Assembly (NCBI RefSeq): GCF_900458435.1
Contig: NZ_UHCT01000001.1
Span: forward strand, 744,001-808,000
Direction of reading: 5' to 3'
Source of the DNA: Staphylococcus carnosus
GTDB taxonomy: Bacteria > Bacillota > Bacilli > Staphylococcales > Staphylococcaceae
DNA: 64,000 nucleotides
Below, piece by piece: positions 1 through 7,859 of this stretch (position 1 is the stretch's first letter; the number at the start of each line of letters is the position of its first letter). The position numbers were made by a program, and so were the translations under genes. Under the pieces are notes generated by a model. It did no database searches. It saw only the letters and a list, made by a program, of their open reading frames with translations, and was not told the origin of the DNA.

Positions 1-1052
1 GGATTCAACCAATAGATAAGGACGAAAATCGTAACACCTAACATAAAGAAGAATCCTGCAGGACCGCGTCGTCCTTTGAATAGCTTATCTGAAAGCCATC
101 CGCACAGTAATGTACCAGGAATACCTGCCCATTCATAAAGGAAGTAAGCCCATCCTGATTCTTTCATGTCAAAATGTTTTTCTTCACTTAAATAAACAGG
201 TGCCCAATCTAAAACGCCGTATCGTACAAAGTAAACAAAGATATTTGCAAAAGCTATTGCCCATACCCATTTATTATTTAAGACATATTTGAAAAGTATT
301 TCTTTTGTCGTCAACTCTGTTTCCATTGTTTCTTTTGATGCGTTCGGATAATCATCACGATATACCTCAATTGGAGGTAAACCTTGAGATTGCGGTGTAT
401 CTCTGACTAAGAAGAATGAAATAATTGCGATAATAATTGCGAATACAGCGGGGTAGATAAATGCACCTTCAAAACCCTTTAAATAACCGAAATTATAAAG
501 TGCAGTCATCGAAATGCCCCAAGTTGCTATTGGTGCCATCAAACCGCCGCCGACATTATGTGCGACATTCCATAAAGCAGTTTTACTGCCACGTTCACTA
601 ACACTGTACCAGTGTACTAAGACACGTCCAGATGGCGGCCAACCCATACCTTGGAACCATCCATTTAAAAAGAGCATGATGAACATAATCAGTATGCCGG
701 ACGTAAAGAATGGTACAAAGCCAAGAAGTAAATTGATGATGACAGTTAAAATTAAGCCGAGACTTAAGAACACACGCGCGTTACTCCTGTCACTGACCAT
801 TCCCATTACAAACTTACTGAAGCCATAAGCAATGGAAACAGCAGATAATGCAATACCTAATTGCCCTTTACTAAACCCTTGATCAATGAGATCTGGCATT
901 GCTAATGAAAAGTTTTTGCGCAGTAAATAATAGCCTGCATAACCGATAAAAATTCCTAAAAATACTTGTAATCTTAATTTTTTATATGTATTGTCCACTT
1001 CATCACTCGGCAAAGGTTTCCGGGGAGAAGGGGGCTTTAAAAAATTAAACAT
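1..1052 (-). CDS. glpT: Glycerol-3-phosphate transporter, MFS antiporter (3' end beyond window)
   Basis: Imports glycerol-3-phosphate in exchange for phosphate at the cytoplasmic membrane. The reading frame starts with ATG at 1050-1052 behind a strong AGGAGG and stays open to the window edge, so about 350 of roughly 450 residues are seen. The N-terminus (MFNFLKPPSPRKPLPSDEVD, then YKKLRLQVFLGIFIGYAGYY) and the motifs NGWFQGMGWPPSGR, WNVAHNVGGG, RDTPQSQGLPPIE and FVYFVRYGVLDWAP are those of staphylococcal GlpT in the organophosphate:phosphate antiporter family. UhpT, the hexose-phosphate relative, is the alternative, but the N-terminus favours GlpT. Several hydrophobic helices are visible. The C-terminal helices lie outside the window. 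Confidence 0.9.
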   Translation of the reverse strand, partial: MFNFLKPPSPRKPLPSDEVDNTYKKLRLQVFLGIFIGYAGYYLLRKNFSLAMPDLIDQGFSKGQLGIALSAVSIAYGFSKFVMGMVSDRSNARVFLSLGLILTVIINLLLGFVPFFTSGILIMFIMLFLNGWFQGMGWPPSGRVLVHWYSVSERGSKTALWNVAHNVGGGLMAPIATWGISMTALYNFGYLKGFEGAFIYPAVFAIIIAIISFFLVRDTPQSQGLPPIEVYRDDYPNASKETMETELTTKEILFKYVLNNKWVWAIAFANIFVYFVRYGVLDWAPVYLSEEKHFDMKESGWAYFLYEWAGIPGTLLCGWLSDKLFKGRRGPAGFFFMLGVTIFVLIYWLN

Positions 1053-1188
1053 AGAAGTGCCTCCTTTTACAAAACATTAATATTATCTTAATATTAAATT
1101 TACAAAAAGACAACGCTTCCATAAAAAATATATAGTTGATAGATTTTTACAGAAATAGAAATATATAAATACAGTTTCTGCATTATTA

Positions 1189-1356
1189 TTATTTCTTTTT
1201 TTTATTTTCATTAGAAAGTAACACTAAAGATACGGCTATTAATGGTAATAAGAAAGATTTACTAAGTTCAAACTGTCCGTCAAGGACAAAAATAATACCA
1301 TTATATATAGCAAGTCCCATTAGATAATAGATTAAAAATAGATAAACTTTCTTCAT
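1189..1356 (-). CDS. Small membrane protein, 55 aa
   Basis: A short frame starts with ATG at 1354-1356 behind AAAGGA and ends at three consecutive in-frame stops. The protein begins MKKVYLFLIYYLMGLAIYNG, has a second hydrophobic stretch (SFLLPLIAVSLVLLS) and a basic tail NENKKKK. Two membrane-spanning helices with a positive, probably cytoplasmic, end are likely. I do not recognise a family. It lies between glpT and a terminator pair and may be read separately from glpT. The codon pattern and clean ribosome site favour a real gene, but its small size leaves doubt. Confidence 0.55.
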   Translation of the reverse strand: MKKVYLFLIYYLMGLAIYNGIIFVLDGQFELSKSFLLPLIAVSLVLLSNENKKKK

Positions 1357-1570
1357 ACATATATCCTTTCAACATACATTTTTGTTAATTATAAATTATA
1401 ACAAAAACATCACTAACTGGATTCTAATTCAATACAATGGAAAAGAACGACTTCCGTAATGAAAAATGGTCGCTTTCTGCATGCTCATTGCGAAAAATAT
1501 ATTCTTTAAAACACCTGAATATGTAGATGTTTTAAAGATATAGATTGAAAAGATCTTGAAGAGAATAAAG
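1357..1570. other. Gene-free spacer
   Basis: AT-rich DNA between the 55-aa membrane protein and the terminators that close the 178-aa gene. I see no open frame with a ribosome site, tRNA or repeat. It should contain the promoter of the 55-aa gene, read leftward, but no convincing -35/-10 pair stands out. Confidence 0.3.
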
Positions 1571-1617
1571 TTAAAATAAAAAGACGATGGAAAATATAGA
1601 AGTTTTCATCGTCTTTG
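1571..1617 (-). terminator. Rho-independent terminator
   Basis: Read on the minus strand, AAAGACGATG pairs with CATCGTCTTT across a short AT-rich loop and is followed by TTTTTATTTT. It lies just downstream of a second terminator and probably acts as a back-up stop for the 178-aa gene. Confidence 0.65.
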
Positions 1618-1626
1618 GTATATACA

Positions 1627-1662
1627 AATAAAAAAAGAACATTTCATGATAAGAAACGTTCT
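1627..1662 (-). terminator. Rho-independent terminator of the 178-aa gene
   Basis: On the minus strand AGAACGTTTC pairs with GAAATGTTCT, followed by a run of seven T residues. It begins 13 bases after the stop codon of the hypothetical gene at 1675. Confidence 0.75.
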
Positions 1663-1674
1663 AAAAAATCACTG

Positions 1675-2211
1675 CTATGAAATTGTGCTGTGTTTATATT
1701 GAGCGACTCTTGGGCGATAGTTCACGCACAAGACATCAATATTTTTAGTCGCTAAAGTATGAATTAATTTAGCGATGACACGTGGTGTGCAAGAAATATC
1801 AATATATTGTTGTGTCAAAATATAATTAATATCTTCTTGATGTGTCAAGTACTGCATAATATCAATAATCTTGTCTTTAATGAATACATCTTGCAAGCCA
1901 TCGATTTTAAGTTTGAAATGCATCATTGCTTCAATATTTGCTTCAGTTTGGAAAATAAATTCTTTTTGAGATAATGGTAAGACTTGATAAATAGGATAAT
2001 TATGGAAACTAAGGAAACTGATAAAATAAGGCAAGTTGCATTTAGGAATATGAACTTTCAATACAAGCTGTTGTTTAACTTTCATAAATTCTGCTTGAAC
2101 AGCGTGGCTGCTTTGAAGTTGTTTGCATTCGTTGAGTAGGTGTCTGCGTTTTAGCCATGTCGATAAGTTTCCGATATTAATAATAAATGTGTCATATTTA
2201 TCTAAAAACAT
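1675..2211 (-). CDS. Hypothetical protein, 178 aa
   Basis: A complete frame with ATG start preceded by CTCCTGGAGG-type sequence (GGAGGAATCGTCT before ATG) and closed by two terminators. The protein is soluble-looking, rich in Ile, Lys and His, with no signal peptide or membrane segment. It reads MFLDKYDTFIINIGNLSTWL at the start; the central part (KVHIPKCNLPYFISFLSFHN) and later TPRVIAKLIHTLATKNIDVL look like alternating helices and strands, which might be an ACT- or ferredoxin-like fold. I do not recognise the family. It is divergent from the HAD phosphatase gene and transcribed alone. Confidence 0.7.
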   Translation of the reverse strand: MFLDKYDTFIINIGNLSTWLKRRHLLNECKQLQSSHAVQAEFMKVKQQLVLKVHIPKCNLPYFISFLSFHNYPIYQVLPLSQKEFIFQTEANIEAMMHFKLKIDGLQDVFIKDKIIDIMQYLTHQEDINYILTQQYIDISCTPRVIAKLIHTLATKNIDVLCVNYRPRVAQYKHSTIS

Positions 2212-2429
2212 AGACGATTCCTCCAGGAGATGTAAGATGGATTTGATTTCAAAAGAGGTAATATTAATACGTGCTGTTTCAAATTCATTTAAATTTTACC
2301 ACTCTTTAATTTAAATTTCACTAGGACTTTTGGATGAATCTATACTGGAAATGTAAGAGACTTAATGAACTTAATAGAAATGATATATGATAAGATGAAG
2401 CTAAATCATTATTGGAGGATTAATCACAG

Positions 2430-3065
2430 ATGAAATATAGAGCAGTTGTATTTGATTTTGATGGGACAATTATTGATACAGAACAACATCTATTCGAGAC
2501 GATAAATAAGCATTTAGAAATGCATGGAAAAACGCCTATTTCTATTGACTATTATCGTGCATCTATCGGTGGTGCTGCTTCTGAGTTGCATACATATTTG
2601 GAAAATGAAATTGGTGAAAAAGAGACAGAAGCATTGTATGATGATCATCATACCCAAAGTGCCCATTTGCCTATGATAGAAAATATACGCAAGTTGATGA
2701 ATCTGTTAGAAAAGAAAAGCGTTCCAATGGCAATAGCTACAAGCAGCAGTCGTTCTAATATACAACCTACTTTAGAAGCCTTGGATTTACCTGAACGAAT
2801 GTCAGTGATTGTAGGAAGAGAAGATGTAGATGAGGTAAAACCAGCACCGGACTTATATTTAAAAGCTGTGCAAGAATTAAATTTAAATCCTGTTAGCTGC
2901 TTAGCTATTGAAGATTCTGTGAATGGCGCAACCGCAGCTGAAACAGCCGGGCTTGGTGTTATAGTTAATACGAATGCTATGACAGAGTTAATGAATTTTG
3001 ATGCATTGCAATTAGTGGGTAAGAATATGACTGCTGATCAAATAGATACTGAATTTTTTAATTAA
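2430..3065 (+). CDS. HAD-superfamily hydrolase (beta-phosphoglucomutase-like phosphatase)
   Basis: Predicted cytosolic phosphatase or phosphomutase of the HAD superfamily, 211 aa, a typical length for the beta-phosphoglucomutase/GS1 subgroup. Motif I is FDFDGTIIDTE near residues 8-18, with the nucleophile and acid/base aspartates. A helical cap spans about residues 18-85. Motif II is ATSSS near 98, motif III is the Lys of EVKPAPDLY and motif IV is the ED of LAIEDSVNGATAAETAG. The ATG at 2430 follows GGAGG with good spacing. The substrate cannot be read from sequence. A small membrane-protein gene follows 12 bases downstream and shares the terminator. Confidence 0.88.
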   Translation: MKYRAVVFDFDGTIIDTEQHLFETINKHLEMHGKTPISIDYYRASIGGAASELHTYLENEIGEKETEALYDDHHTQSAHLPMIENIRKLMNLLEKKSVPMAIATSSSRSNIQPTLEALDLPERMSVIVGREDVDEVKPAPDLYLKAVQELNLNPVSCLAIEDSVNGATAAETAGLGVIVNTNAMTELMNFDALQLVGKNMTADQIDTEFFN

Positions 3066-3077
3066 GCAGGTGAGACC

Positions 3078-3260
3078 ATGATTATTTTATTTTTTCTTGC
3101 AGGTCCTATCATTATTGCGATTGGTAATTTAGTCTTAGGACCAATATTTAATAAGAAAATACCGATGAATGTCCGTTTTCGTGCATTTATGATAGGCTCA
3201 ACGATTTATCTCATTACTGCATATCTATGTTATATCTTAGTTTTAAAAGGAAAATTATAA
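3078..3260 (+). CDS. Small membrane protein, 60 aa
   Basis: Two hydrophobic helices (about residues 1-24 and 38-56) joined by a basic loop NKKIPMNVRFRAF. The ATG follows AGGTGAGACC and lies 12 bases after the HAD gene, so the two are probably one transcript ending at the terminator at 3265. No family recognised; conserved small membrane proteins of this kind are common in staphylococci. Confidence 0.6.
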   Translation: MIILFFLAGPIIIAIGNLVLGPIFNKKIPMNVRFRAFMIGSTIYLITAYLCYILVLKGKL

Positions 3261-3264
3261 AGAA

Positions 3265-3308
3265 AAAGGCTTGCTTTTGTTGATATTATCAGCATAAGCA
3301 AGCCTTTT
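3265..3308. terminator. Bidirectional rho-independent terminator
   Basis: AAAAGGCTTGCTT pairs with AAGCAAGCCTTTT around a loop of about 18 bases. T-runs lie on both sides, so it can stop the HAD operon and the convergent small-membrane-protein operon. Confidence 0.85.
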
Positions 3309-3314
3309 GTGTTG

Positions 3315-3497
3315 TTATTTTGTTGCAAAATATAATCCTACTACGACTAATAAAAGTAATATTGCATCTATACCTATCATTAAAGCACGGCGTGATGTTG
3401 CTTCGCCATTTTCTTTTAAGCGCTTATACATTATATAATTCGGTATGAGATTTGCAATTAATAGAACGATTATGAGTATAATGAGTATTATTTTCAT
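3315..3497 (-). CDS. Small membrane protein, 60 aa
   Basis: Two hydrophobic segments, IILIILIIVLLIANLIPNYI and ALMIGIDAILLLLVVVGLYF, separated by a charged loop YKRLKENGEATSRR. Its start overlaps the stop of the upstream gene by four bases (ATGA), which indicates translational coupling. No family recognised. It ends 7 bases from the shared terminator. Confidence 0.6.
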   Translation of the reverse strand: MKIILIILIIVLLIANLIPNYIMYKRLKENGEATSRRALMIGIDAILLLLVVVGLYFATK

Positions 3498-3847
3498 TCA
3501 GAATCTCCATTTCTAATTGTTGATAACAAGTCCCAGAGAAAGGCAATGATAATACCAATAATCACTCCGGCGCCTACTCCGATTTTCATATGTCCAGTTA
3601 ACTGTCCGATAACGATACCAAGAATAACTGTAATAGGAAGGACAATACCAAATTTTATTTTTCTAGCAGGAGAAGTCAACGCACTAAACATAGCAATATA
3701 ACAAATCCCGAAGACAAGTGCTGCGCCAATGGATAGCAATAATGTGTGCATCATTGGTGCATGACTTCCCATACGATTCAAGAAAAAGAATAATGCTCCA
3801 AAAATAAATGTATATAAAATAGCGCGAGAGACAAGTTGTTTAGACAC
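3494..3847 (-). CDS. Predicted membrane protein, 117 aa
   Basis: Four hydrophobic segments (about residues 8-25, 33-53, 63-85 and 88-108), with a basic SPARKIKFG loop after the second. The ATG is preceded by AGGAGACGTC. It is translationally coupled to the 60-aa membrane protein that follows. I do not recognise the family; paired small membrane proteins could form a complex, but nothing in the sequence defines a function. Confidence 0.6.
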   Translation of the reverse strand: MSKQLVSRAILYTFIFGALFFFLNRMGSHAPMMHTLLLSIGAALVFGICYIAMFSALTSPARKIKFGIVLPITVILGIVIGQLTGHMKIGVGAGVIIGIIIAFLWDLLSTIRNGDSE

Positions 3848-3913
3848 TACTGACGTCTCCTTTCATATTGAATAGTCAAATTATAACATATCAATAGAAA
3901 GGAACTGTATTAA

Positions 3914-4735
3914 TCATTCTTTTTCAAATTGATGATGGTCATTTAAGAAAGCATAAAACAGACCAATGATAAGACCGCCACCGATATAGTTACCAATAAA
4001 AGCAGCGATAATATTGATCACTGCCGGCCAGAAATGCAGAACATCAACATTATAAACAATACCGCCGATAAATAGACATGCATTGTAAACAACGTGTTCA
4101 TATCCCATAAATGCGAATACTGCTACCCCGAACATCATGACGAACATTTTCGCTAAAATATCATCAATCTGCATTGCAATAACTAAAGAAATATTAATGA
4201 AGAAGTTGGCGAAAATGCCTTTAGCCAGTAGTTCTAAAAAGCTTGCTGTCATCGTTTTATGATGGATAACTTCAGAAAGTTGTTTCATCATGTCAGGTGT
4301 CATACTATCGCTCATACGTAATATTAAGAAGAAGGCTAATGCACCTAATATATTACCTAAGAAACATAGCATAAAGATTTTGAATACCCGCCAAGGTTTA
4401 ATGACGCGATAATACATTCCAACAGTAAAATACATAAAGTTGCTGGTTAAAAGCTCAGAGTTTGTAAATAAAATCAATACTAACGCAAAACTGAAGGCAA
4501 TCGCACCGACAATATTGACGATTCCAGCAGTGGTATGATCAATTAAACTTGCTTTGATTGCGAGTACGAAGACTGAAATAATACTAATAATAAAACCAGC
4601 CATCATCGCACGAAGTAAATAGCGACGCATAAATGTAGCTTGCAGTACATCTTTCGTACGAATTGTAGCAACGACATCATTAACCCACTGTCGTCCATAA
4701 AATACTTTATCCCAACGAATATTCTTTTCATTCAT
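3914..4735 (-). CDS. Formate/nitrite transporter (FNT family)
   Basis: Pentameric channel of the FocA/NirC type that moves formate or nitrite across the membrane. I chose the ATG at 4733-4735 (MNEKNIRWDKVFYGRQWV), ten codons inside the longest frame, because TTAGGAGAAAG sits just upstream; this gives 273 aa, usual for the family. About six hydrophobic helices are visible. The TNSELLTSNFMYF stretch near residue 93 matches the conserved FNT loop, and the late segment HVVYNACLFIGGIVYN carries the region that normally holds the pore histidine. A perfect Rex box lies upstream, so expression probably rises when NADH accumulates under low oxygen. Formate or nitrite specificity cannot be decided. Confidence 0.87.
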   Translation of the reverse strand: MNEKNIRWDKVFYGRQWVNDVVATIRTKDVLQATFMRRYLLRAMMAGFIISIISVFVLAIKASLIDHTTAGIVNIVGAIAFSFALVLILFTNSELLTSNFMYFTVGMYYRVIKPWRVFKIFMLCFLGNILGALAFFLILRMSDSMTPDMMKQLSEVIHHKTMTASFLELLAKGIFANFFINISLVIAMQIDDILAKMFVMMFGVAVFAFMGYEHVVYNACLFIGGIVYNVDVLHFWPAVINIIAAFIGNYIGGGLIIGLFYAFLNDHHQFEKE

Positions 4736-4792
4736 CTTGCTTTCTCCTAACATTGTAAAATACAAGATTTAGTATAAGGCGTGAATATAGTT

Positions 4793-4810
4793 TTGTGAAT
4801 ACTTTCACAA
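4793..4810. promoter_or_regulatory. Rex operator upstream of FNT channel
   Basis: TTGTGAATACTTTCACAA is an exact match to the staphylococcal Rex consensus TTGTGAA-N4-TTCACAA. It lies about 60 bases before the FNT start. Rex is a repressor released by NADH, so this predicts induction under fermentative or anoxic conditions. Confidence 0.88.
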
Positions 4811-5009
4811 ATAAGTTTTTAAATTTTTTTCAGAATATGTCTTTTTCGTGAATAGAGAACATTAAATCTCTAGATATTTTGCTAAAGCATACGAAATAAC
4901 GTATCAGAAGTGTGTTTAAATTCCGAGCAATTTAGTAAATATAATTAAAAAGAAAAGAATAATAAAAGAGTGATAACAAACTATTATACTGAAAATTCAA
5001 AAAGGCAGA

Positions 5010-5039
5010 TTGCCAGTTAAACAAAAGACGTGCTATAAT
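5010..5039 (+). promoter_or_regulatory. Predicted sigma-A promoter
   Basis: TTGCCA and TATAAT are separated by 18 bases, with an extended -10 TGC. No clear gene follows directly, so it may drive an untranslated RNA or a long transcript into the permease gene at 5452. Confidence 0.5.
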
Positions 5040-5201
5040 ATTCAAATAATATGAAACTCTTATAAAAAGACATGAAAATAATAAAATATCCATATTGGGT
5101 GTTGGAATTATCTTTAAGTTGATAAGGACTAATATTTTTATGAGTGCAAATTACATGAATTCCTATGGTGACTATGGCGCAACATGATTGTAAATAAAAA
5201 A

Positions 5202-5216
5202 ATGAAAGCGCATACA
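5202..5216 (+). promoter_or_regulatory. CcpA-binding cre site
   Basis: ATGAAAGCGCATACA fits the cre consensus WTGNAANCGNWNNCW at every fixed position. It lies 42 bases before a TATAAT at 5258-5263, so carbon catabolite control of the downstream permease transcript is likely. Confidence 0.6.
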
Positions 5217-5273
5217 TAAAAGTGTAATTTTTATGTTTTCATCATAGAAATTTATAGTATAATTAAGCTCATT

Positions 5274-5418
5274 AGGCATAGAAGCTACTTTCGATATGGT
5301 AAGAAAATTAGTGAGTAATTTGTCGCAATCTTCAGACAGAAAAAGGGGTACCGGATTAAGTATTGCGAAACAAGTAAGAGAATTAGATGCTTAAATATCG
5401 AAGAAACGAGCTGCGCCT
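5274..5418 (+). ncRNA. Structured 5' leader (riboswitch-like, unassigned)
   Basis: A -10 element TATAAT at 5258-5263 predicts a start at about 5270, just before a long-range closing helix. AGGC (5274) pairs with GCCT (5415), AGCT (5283) with AGCT (5409), and TTCGATAT (5290) with ATATCGAA (5395). Three hairpins fill the interior: AAATTA/TAATTT (5305-5321), TCGCAATCTT/AAG-T-ATTGCGA (5323-5368, one bulge) and TAAG/CTTA (5375-5393). This multi-branch architecture, 34 bases before the permease start, is typical of metabolite-sensing leaders. It does not match the L-box, S-box, glycine, purine or T-box cores that I know. A decayed reading frame is the alternative explanation. Confidence 0.5.
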
Positions 5419-5451
5419 GGAAATTTTGTAAAAGAGAAGGGGAATTTTCTA

Positions 5452-6843
5452 ATGGAAGAAACTCAATTGCAACGAGGATTAAGTTCTAGACAGATACAAA
5501 TGATTGCACTGGGCGGTACAATCGGTGTTGGTTTATTTATGGGTGCGACAAGTACAATTAAATGGACAGGTCCGTCAGTCATTTTTGCTTATCTGATCGT
5601 AGGTTTATTTTTATTTTTAGTTATGCGTGCTATGGGAGAAATGGTTTATTTACATCCGACAACAGGGTCATTTGCAAACTTCGCAAGTGATTATATTCAT
5701 CCAGTTGCGGGTTATTTAACAGCTTGGAGTAATATATTCCAATGGGTTGTTGTAGGTATGAGTGAAGTTATCGCAGTCGGAGAATATATGAGATATTGGT
5801 TCCCGACATTACCAGAATGGATTCCTGGAGTTATTGTAATTGTGTTACTAGCAGGGGCGAACTTAGTATCAGTTAAGGCATTTGGTGAATTTGAATTCTG
5901 GTTCGCAATGATTAAAATTGTAACGATTATTTTAATGATTATTGCAGGTTTCGGTCTGATCTTCTTCGGATTAGGTAACGGCGGACATGCAATCGGACTT
6001 TCAAACTTATGGTCTCATGGCGGATTTATGCCAAACGGCTGGGTTGGATTCTTCTTTGCATTATCTATTGTTGTTGGTTCATACCAAGGGGTAGAACTGA
6101 TAGGTATTACAGCAGGGGAAACAAAAGATCCTCAAAAGAACATTAAAAAAGCAGTAAATGGTGTTATCTGGCGTATTTTGATTTTCTATATTGGTGCAAT
6201 TTTTGTAATTGTAACAGTATATCCTTGGGATGAGTTAGGCAATATCGGTAGTCCATTTACACAAACTTTCGCAAAAGTAGGTATTACATTTGCAGCTGGT
6301 TTAATCAACTTTGTAGTATTAACTGCTGCAATGTCAGGTTGTAACTCAGGTATCTTCAGTGCAAGTCGTATGATTTATACATTAGCGCAGCATAAACAAT
6401 TACCGAAAATTTTCTTGAAAGTCATGAAAAATGGTGTTCCAGTTTATCCTGTATTAGCAATGGGAATCGGTATCTTTGTTGGTGTTATCTTAAATATTGT
6501 TTTACCAATGTTTATCAAAGGTGCTGACAGCATTTTCGTATATGTATACAGTGCATCTATTTTACCAGGTATGATTCCTTGGTTTATGATTTTAATCAGT
6601 CATATCCGCTTCCGCAGATTGCACCCTGAAGAAGTTGAAGGACATCCTTTCACAATGCCGGGCGGTGTTGCGGCAAGTTATTTAACAATTGCCTTCTTAT
6701 TATTAGTATTAGTAGGTATGTTATTTAATAAAGAAACTGTTGTATCAGTAGTCATTGGTTTAATTTTCTTAGCATTTATGACAGCATTCTACTTTGTCAG
6801 AGGCTATGATAGATTGCCGGATGAAGATCAGCATTTAAAATAA
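5452..6843 (+). CDS. Amino-acid permease (APC superfamily, D-Ser/D-Ala/Gly transporter-like)
   Basis: Proton-coupled amino-acid importer of the AAT family, 463 aa with about 12 membrane helices. The N-terminus (LQRGLSSRQIQMIALGGTIG followed by VGLF) is the family signature, and the GEFEFWFAMIKIVTI region and SGCNSGIFSASRMIYTLA are also conserved. It resembles CycA/AapA-type transporters for D-serine, D-alanine or glycine, but substrate specificity in this family is hard to predict. The ATG follows AAGGGGAA with 9-base spacing. It is transcribed alone behind the structured leader and a cre site and ends at a strong terminator, which suggests regulation both by carbon source and by RNA structure. 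Confidence 0.85.
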   Translation: MEETQLQRGLSSRQIQMIALGGTIGVGLFMGATSTIKWTGPSVIFAYLIVGLFLFLVMRAMGEMVYLHPTTGSFANFASDYIHPVAGYLTAWSNIFQWVVVGMSEVIAVGEYMRYWFPTLPEWIPGVIVIVLLAGANLVSVKAFGEFEFWFAMIKIVTIILMIIAGFGLIFFGLGNGGHAIGLSNLWSHGGFMPNGWVGFFFALSIVVGSYQGVELIGITAGETKDPQKNIKKAVNGVIWRILIFYIGAIFVIVTVYPWDELGNIGSPFTQTFAKVGITFAAGLINFVVLTAAMSGCNSGIFSASRMIYTLAQHKQLPKIFLKVMKNGVPVYPVLAMGIGIFVGVILNIVLPMFIKGADSIFVYVYSASILPGMIPWFMILISHIRFRRLHPEEVEGHPFTMPGGVAASYLTIAFLLLVLVGMLFNKETVVSVVIGLIFLAFMTAFYFVRGYDRLPDEDQHLK

Positions 6844-6854
6844 GTTATAAATAA

Positions 6855-6890
6855 GAAAAGAGTTGAGACATTTGCCTCAACTCTTTTTTT
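6855..6890. terminator. Bidirectional terminator
   Basis: AAAAGAGTTGAG pairs with CTCAACTCTTTT around an 8-base loop, followed by T-runs in both directions. It overlaps the last bases of the convergent rpiR-type gene. Confidence 0.85.
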
Positions 6891-7761
6891 AATGCTCAAA
6901 TTCAATATTAGATAAATGTTTTTTGTAATTATTTAAGGCCATTTTAGACTGCGTGACTAAATCTAAGGAATTTGAAAAGTCCAATGAAAGGTAACGGTAA
7001 TAAAGGACATTAATCATAAATAATTGTGCGGTAAGTGATGTAGTCGCTGCCATGCGTACTTCACTTTCATCTGTTTCACCATAAATTAAATCAATATCAG
7101 TGTAATTTGTGATAGGATTTTCTTTATTTCCCATGAGTGATATTAAGAATAGATGATAGTCAGAAGCAACACGTGCAATGGCTTCTAATTCATTGTGTTC
7201 TCCGCTATTTGAAATGATAAAAAGACAATCTCTTGCATCATGTGTAGCAATAACGTTGATTAGTGTATGCACACCTTCAATGCAGTGTACATTGATGCCG
7301 ACACGAGATAGTTTTTGAAATAAATCTCTTGCAGCAACGTATGAAGCACCAAAACCAAAAATAAAGACGGTCCGTGATTGTTTTAATCTAGCACAAACTT
7401 TATCAATATCGTTTTCATCTACTGCATCAGATACTTTGCACAATGTTTGGGTAGTTCGAGACAACATTTTGCGTTTAATGGTATCGAGTGATTCATTAGA
7501 TTGTAATTCAAGTTGACGTGGTTTTGTGCGGGCAGACATATATTTTGAAACTTCTGTTTTCAATTCTTGAAAACCGCCATCTGTGATTTTATATCCGAAT
7601 CGCACGACAGAAGATGGGCTCGTACTTGTCCGGTCAGCAAGTGTGTGTGTTGTCATATCGACAATTTGTTGCGGACGTCGCAAAATATAGTCTGCTATTT
7701 TCTTCTCGCTTTTAGTGAGAGAAGGGTATTTAGATTCTAACTTATATAAAATGTTTGTCAT
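6889..7761 (-). CDS. RpiR-family transcriptional regulator
   Basis: Sugar-phosphate-responsive regulator, 290 aa. The N-terminal HTH_6 domain (about residues 1-77) contains LTKSEKKIADYIL and the recognition region TSPSSVVRFGYKI. The C-terminal SIS domain (about 125-255) contains VFIFGFGASYVAARDL and LFIISNSGEHNELEAIA, the sugar-phosphate isomerase fold that binds the effector. No sugar-catabolic genes adjoin it, so the target genes are unknown. S. aureus has three paralogues that act on pentose-phosphate and virulence genes, and I cannot tell which one this matches. It is transcribed alone, with its 3' end inside the convergent terminator. Confidence 0.88.
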   Translation of the reverse strand: MTNILYKLESKYPSLTKSEKKIADYILRRPQQIVDMTTHTLADRTSTSPSSVVRFGYKITDGGFQELKTEVSKYMSARTKPRQLELQSNESLDTIKRKMLSRTTQTLCKVSDAVDENDIDKVCARLKQSRTVFIFGFGASYVAARDLFQKLSRVGINVHCIEGVHTLINVIATHDARDCLFIISNSGEHNELEAIARVASDYHLFLISLMGNKENPITNYTDIDLIYGETDESEVRMAATTSLTAQLFMINVLYYRYLSLDFSNSLDLVTQSKMALNNYKKHLSNIEFEH

Positions 7762-7859
7762 AAAAAACCACCTGCTCTATGGAATAGCTAATAAATTTAA
7801 AGTTAATCTTTTTGGATGAAATGCATAGATAGCAGTAAACGTGTTCCCAATATCATTTT

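Larger units (their letters stand above)
4736..5273. other. Intergenic region with Rex box, promoter and cre site
   Basis: This gene-poor stretch carries control sites for the divergent FNT channel and amino-acid permease genes (listed separately). A 66-codon frame on the minus strand (5017-5217) has no convincing ribosome site and a poor composition and is not accepted. Short peptides after the promoter at 5010 are too small to call. It may hold decayed coding DNA or an untranslated RNA. Confidence 0.5.

Noticed and set aside
110..828. Frames on the plus strand opposite glpT
   Set aside because: They are shadows of the clear GlpT frame on the minus strand.
2123..2314. 63-codon frame antisense to the 178-aa gene start
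   Set aside because: It overlaps the real gene on the other strand, has no ribosome site and a basic random-like sequence.
5017..5217. 66-codon frame on the minus strand
   Set aside because: No ribosome site, skewed composition (Tyr, Phe and Ser in an AT-rich spacer) and overlap with a promoter and a cre site.
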